NCBI GenBank assembly: GCA_013350335.1
Contig: CM023540.1
Coordinates: 21,395,828-21,459,827 of the forward strand
DNA: 64,000 bases
Direction of reading: 5' to 3'
From: Chimonanthus salicifolius
Lineage: Eukaryota; Streptophyta; Magnoliopsida; Laurales; Calycanthaceae
Under the pieces are notes generated by a model. That model made no database searches and had not been told where the DNA came from. It was given only the letters and a program-made list of their open reading frames with translations. Made by a program: the position numbers and the translations under genes. Shown here one piece after another: positions 61,216-64,000 of the stretch (positions are counted from its first letter, which is position 1; the number at the start of each line of letters is the position of its first letter).

Positions 61216-61790
61216 ATCTTTAATTATAGAAAGCTTTTTAGTATATCATGACTTATTATATATTTCAGACAATTTTTTTTTAATTATTTAAAATACATAT
61301 TGATGGGATTTTCTAAATCAAAAAATAAAATAAAATCCGAGGATGAAGTTTACTTCATCAAGATCTCAATGCGGATATACAGATTTCTCTTCTGATTTGA
61401 GGCCATTTCTAAGTTTACTTCATCAAATTAATCAAAAAGTCAACTTCTCTTCTCTCCGGACTTCTGAACGAACGCGTTTCAGTTCCTTGAAAAATAAAAT
61501 ATAATTTTCAGAAAAGATGGAATCCTAAACCATTTCTCTCGGATTCTATTCTCTCCTCTCCCTCTCTCAGAAGGCCTTCCTGCACCAGACAAGGCTATTT
61601 TTCGATTTCTTCGTCAAGGTATATACTAACAAAAGATCCCTCGAAATCAATTTCAATTTTGTCCTTACTAGTTGTGCTATCCAAACACTTTGAAACTCAA
61701 CGCTCACAAGTACAGTAAGAAAACCCGAAGAAAAACATTTTAAGCTTCCTCCCTATTTTTTGATTCTTGAAGGAGTTCTTGGGTGTTTCC
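61216..61790 (+). promoter_or_regulatory. Promoter and 5' UTR region of the PUX2-like gene
   Basis: A CT-rich stretch at about 61545-61580 (TCTCCTCTCCCTCTCTC) is typical of plant 5' UTRs. A possible 5' UTR intron runs from a CAAG/GTATAT donor at 61619-61620 to a TTGAAG acceptor at about 61771, 20 bases before the start codon. Both are inferred from sequence only. Confidence 0.4.
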
Positions 61791-62663
61791 ATGGATGATG
61801 TCAAGGACAAGGTCAAGGGATTCATGAAGAAGGTGAATAAACCCTTCTCTTCGTCGTCTTCGGGGAAATTCAAGGGCCAGGGGAGAGTTTTGGGAACGTC
61901 CTCTTCTGGCCCTGCTAATCCCATCTTTGCCCGCCCTTCTCAAACGCTAGCTCCGAACACAGGTTCTTCTTCAACCCCTCGATCAAACCCGAATCAGAAA
62001 CCAAACCAAAACCCGAAACCAAGATCACCCCCACCTTCTCACCCAATTTCCGCACCTTCTGATCATAAGGCCGATGGATTTGATCCATTTGATCCCTTCA
62101 TTTCATCGGGAAAGCGTGCTGTGAATGGCGTTTCTGTATCGGTTTTTGAGTGCCCAGTTTGCGGCAATTCATTTCGCTCTGAAGAGGAGGTGTCTGAACA
62201 CGTCGAAGATTGTTTGAGTAGTCGGGTTGCAAATTCTGAGGTTGTATCAGAATTGCCCAATGGGCAGGTGGACACAGAAAGTAAAAACGAGTTAGCTGGT
62301 TGTGTTGCTGCTTATATGTCAGCTGGTCCACCAGATGGATCAGTAGAGGTTGTGCTTAGGCTTCTAAAGAATATTGTTAAGGAACCAGGGAATGATAAGT
62401 TTCGGAGAATTCGAATGAGCAATCCAAAAATAAAAGAGGCAATTTGTGAAAGAGCAGGAGGAGTAGAGTTGTTAGAATATGTTGGCTTTAGACTCCAAGA
62501 GGAAGGAGAAGAGATGTGGGCTGTGATGGATGTTCTTTTAGAGGATCAGATATCACTTATCAAAGAAGCAATCAAGTTGTTGGAGCCACAGCAAGAGGAA
62601 GATTCAAATTCAGTGGCTCCAAACTCAGACGTGGCTCGGATTGAGAAGAAGATTGACAGACAG
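61791..62663 (+). CDS. PUX2: Plant UBX domain-containing protein 2 (PUX2-like), first coding exon; gene continues off the right edge
   Basis: PUX2 is a membrane-associated adaptor that links the AAA-ATPase CDC48/p97 to partner proteins. The exon gives 291 residues and ends at a CAG/GTAACA donor (62664). The N-terminus MDDVKDKVKGFMKKVNKP matches PUX2, which is why the ATG at 61791 is preferred over the in-frame ATG at 61767. A Ser/Pro/Asn-rich linker follows, including GKFKGQGRVLG. A C2H2/C2HC-like finger is FECPVCGNSFRSEEEVSEHV with C nearby. A PUB/PUG domain covers LRLLKNIVKEPGNDKFRRIR, MSNPKIKEAI, GGVELLEYVGF and EMWAVMD. The C-terminal UBX domain is not in the window. The last coded residues, KKIDRQ, precede the family's next segment, so the splice site is well placed. 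Confidence 0.93.
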
Positions 62664-63308
62664 GTAACAATTTTGAAACTTCTGTCTGCATTTAACTTCA
62701 GATATTCTGAATGGTGTGCCTACTAATTTACTGATTGTTTTGATATGTATCAAACCCATTTCCTTTAAATCAATGTTCATAATACATCTGGAATTTATCA
62801 TTCAGTAAGAAAAATTCTTTAGCATTTAAGTAACTGCAGTTGACTGCCATTCAGGCTGGGAGATCCTAGGTGTTCAATATAATGTTTTTCTCTACATTAT
62901 CTATTTGCACTGTGCCCAAACCTCTCACCCCAATGGTTTCTCCCTTCAGATTGCAAAACCCATCTTCATGGTTGTTTTGAGGCCTGAGAGGTTTGCAGCT
63001 GTCTTTTGTTTAACTGAAATTTTGCTACATGATTATGAATGGGCAGAACATTGTTTAAGCTCTCATCTGGTATGATGAATTAGTGGCTGACCTGTGTAGG
63101 ATTTTTTGTCATAGTGAAAAGATGTGCTTACTATCTTTTGTTAGTACAACACCAAGGAGAATTCGTGATGCTATGGACAATTCATACTCGTCATTTATAT
63201 ATATCATTTCAGGAACCATCTATTACATGCTCACACACAGTTATTCAGTTGCCTGTTTGATTTATTTAAGGAAGGGAAGCTGTAGTCCTTGACTGTATAG
63301 GATGTATT

Positions 63309-63340
63309 TGTTAAAAACAAAAACTGCATTCATTAAGGAG

Positions 63341-63387
<47 letters not shown>

Positions 63388-63501
63388 GCCTTAGCCGACC
63401 CTAGGGCTATTTTAGTCAAACTCTAAATCTAAACTAAATCTCTCTCTTAATTAGAGATAAACCTAATCCTAACTAAATAAGACTTCTAATTATATTCAAT
63501 A
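63309..63501 (-). mobile_element. Degraded Ty1/copia LTR (minus strand) with adjoining internal sequence
   Basis: Read on the minus strand, a purine tract AAGGGGGAA is followed by TATTGAATATAATTAGAAG and, 193 bases later, the end TTTTTAACA. These are copia-like inverted ends (TGTTAAA/TATTGAA on the two strands). The purine tract at 63502-63510 and the CACTTGAGTTT before it are typical of a copia 3' junction. The element extends right past the tract, but no polymerase motif appears before 64000. Confidence 0.6.
63345..63387. repeat. (AC)n(AT)n compound microsatellite
   Basis: About 15 AC units followed by 6-7 AT units, inside the minus-strand copia LTR remnant. Confidence 0.95.
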
Positions 63502-63750
63502 TTCCCCCTTAAACTCAAGTGGTTTAACACTTTGAGTTTACAATTATTGAACAAAAAACTAATAACTAAATAAACTAAGTGATGAAGCTATAACAGATCA
63601 AACTCAAGACGTGCCAATGAAGCCAAAACTTAACCAATGTTCAACATGTGCTGCAAGTTATAAAACCGATGCCGGACTTGCTCCAACTCTCCCTCCTTCC
63701 ACATGCTGCCCAAACGACCTAAAGAAAATGTCCAAAGGCATTTGTAAAAT

Positions 63751-63895
63751 CAATGCCAATGTCGATGCCAATGCCAAGAATCAATGCCAATGTCGATGCC
63801 AATGCCAAGAACCAATGCCAATGCCGATGCTAATGCCAAGAACCAATGTCAATGCTAATGCCATTGCTGCCAATACTAATGCCAATGGCAATTCC
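63751..63895. repeat. Hexamer-based minisatellite (AATGCC), 36-bp higher unit
   Basis: AATGCCAATGTCGATGCC followed by AATGCCAAGAACC-like steps repeats with a period of 36 bases at first, then decays toward 63895. The plus strand is open across it (63611-63919), but the product is just the repeat; not called as a gene. Confidence 0.85.
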
Positions 63896-64000
63896 AAAGA
63901 ACAAAATGTCAAAATGTGAGAAGATTGCAAAGTGCGAAGATAACAAGAAATCAAATACTCCAACTGTGGCTACAAATGGAGGAGACAAAGTGCCAAACGG

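Larger units (their letters stand above)
62664..64000 (+). other. Intron 1 of the PUX2-like gene (incomplete)
   Basis: No exon matching the downstream PUX2 sequence was found before the window ends, so the intron is longer than 1.3 kb. It contains a CA/TA microsatellite, a degraded copia LTR and an AATGCC-type minisatellite, listed separately. Confidence 0.6.

Noticed and set aside
63345..63387. CRISPR-like or satellite array
   Set aside because: Simple AC/AT dinucleotide repeat. No CRISPR-type repeat-spacer array was seen anywhere, as expected for a plant nuclear genome.
63611..63919. 102-codon open frame rich in Asn, Ala and Cys
   Set aside because: Half of it is the AATGCC minisatellite, and the rest shows no recognisable domain; it lies in an intron beside a copia remnant.

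Overview
The window is nuclear DNA of a flowering plant. All five host genes have close angiosperm relatives, carry GT-AG introns that restore full reading frames, and sit among plant-type retrotransposons, SINEs and MITEs. AT-rich intergenic DNA and long repeat-filled introns suggest a medium to large genome. I cannot name the species; no organelle, bacterial or viral gene block was identified.

Layout. (1) 1-5670, plus strand: the last eight exons of an A1-family aspartic protease resembling Arabidopsis APCB1; the 5' end is off the left edge. (2) 7998-25246, plus: a complete 12-exon NADPH-dependent diflavin reductase (ATR3/TAH18 type, 625 aa) spread over 17 kb because its introns hold a LINE fragment, SINEs, a solo LTR and tandem duplications. 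One intron uses a GC donor. (3) 28197-31760, minus: a complete six-exon aluminium-activated malate transporter of the vacuolar ALMT9 clade (593 aa), convergent with ATR3. (4) 31761-41557: about 10 kb without host genes but with layered MITEs and SINEs, including a hAT-type element inside a SINE. (5) 41558-53576, minus: a complete seven-exon plastid-type EamA/DMT transporter (496 aa). Its fourth intron holds a very young Ty1/copia retrotransposon (43562-48625; LTRs differ at 1 of 134 bases; perfect 5-bp target duplication) in the opposite orientation. Its first intron holds a LINE tail with a perfect 16-bp duplication. (6) 53577-61790: about 8 kb of intergenic DNA with a cluster of palindrome-rich hAT-type MITEs, a Mutator-like long-inverted-repeat element and two foldback elements. 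(7) 61791-64000, plus: the first coding exon of a PUX2-type UBX protein and part of a long intron containing a degraded copia LTR.

The host genes are functionally unrelated: proteolysis, electron supply to cytosolic Fe-S assembly, vacuolar anion transport, plastid membrane transport and a CDC48 adaptor. This is ordinary plant gene order rather than a cluster.

The most distinctive signal is a family of non-autonomous elements. They have CAGGGGT.../...ACCCCTG ends, 8-bp target duplications, and clusters of the palindrome ATATCGGCCGATAT or its variants. At least eight members or relics of 97 bp to about 1.2 kb lie in the window. The duplications and termini point to the hAT superfamily; whether the family has been described needs a repeat-library search.
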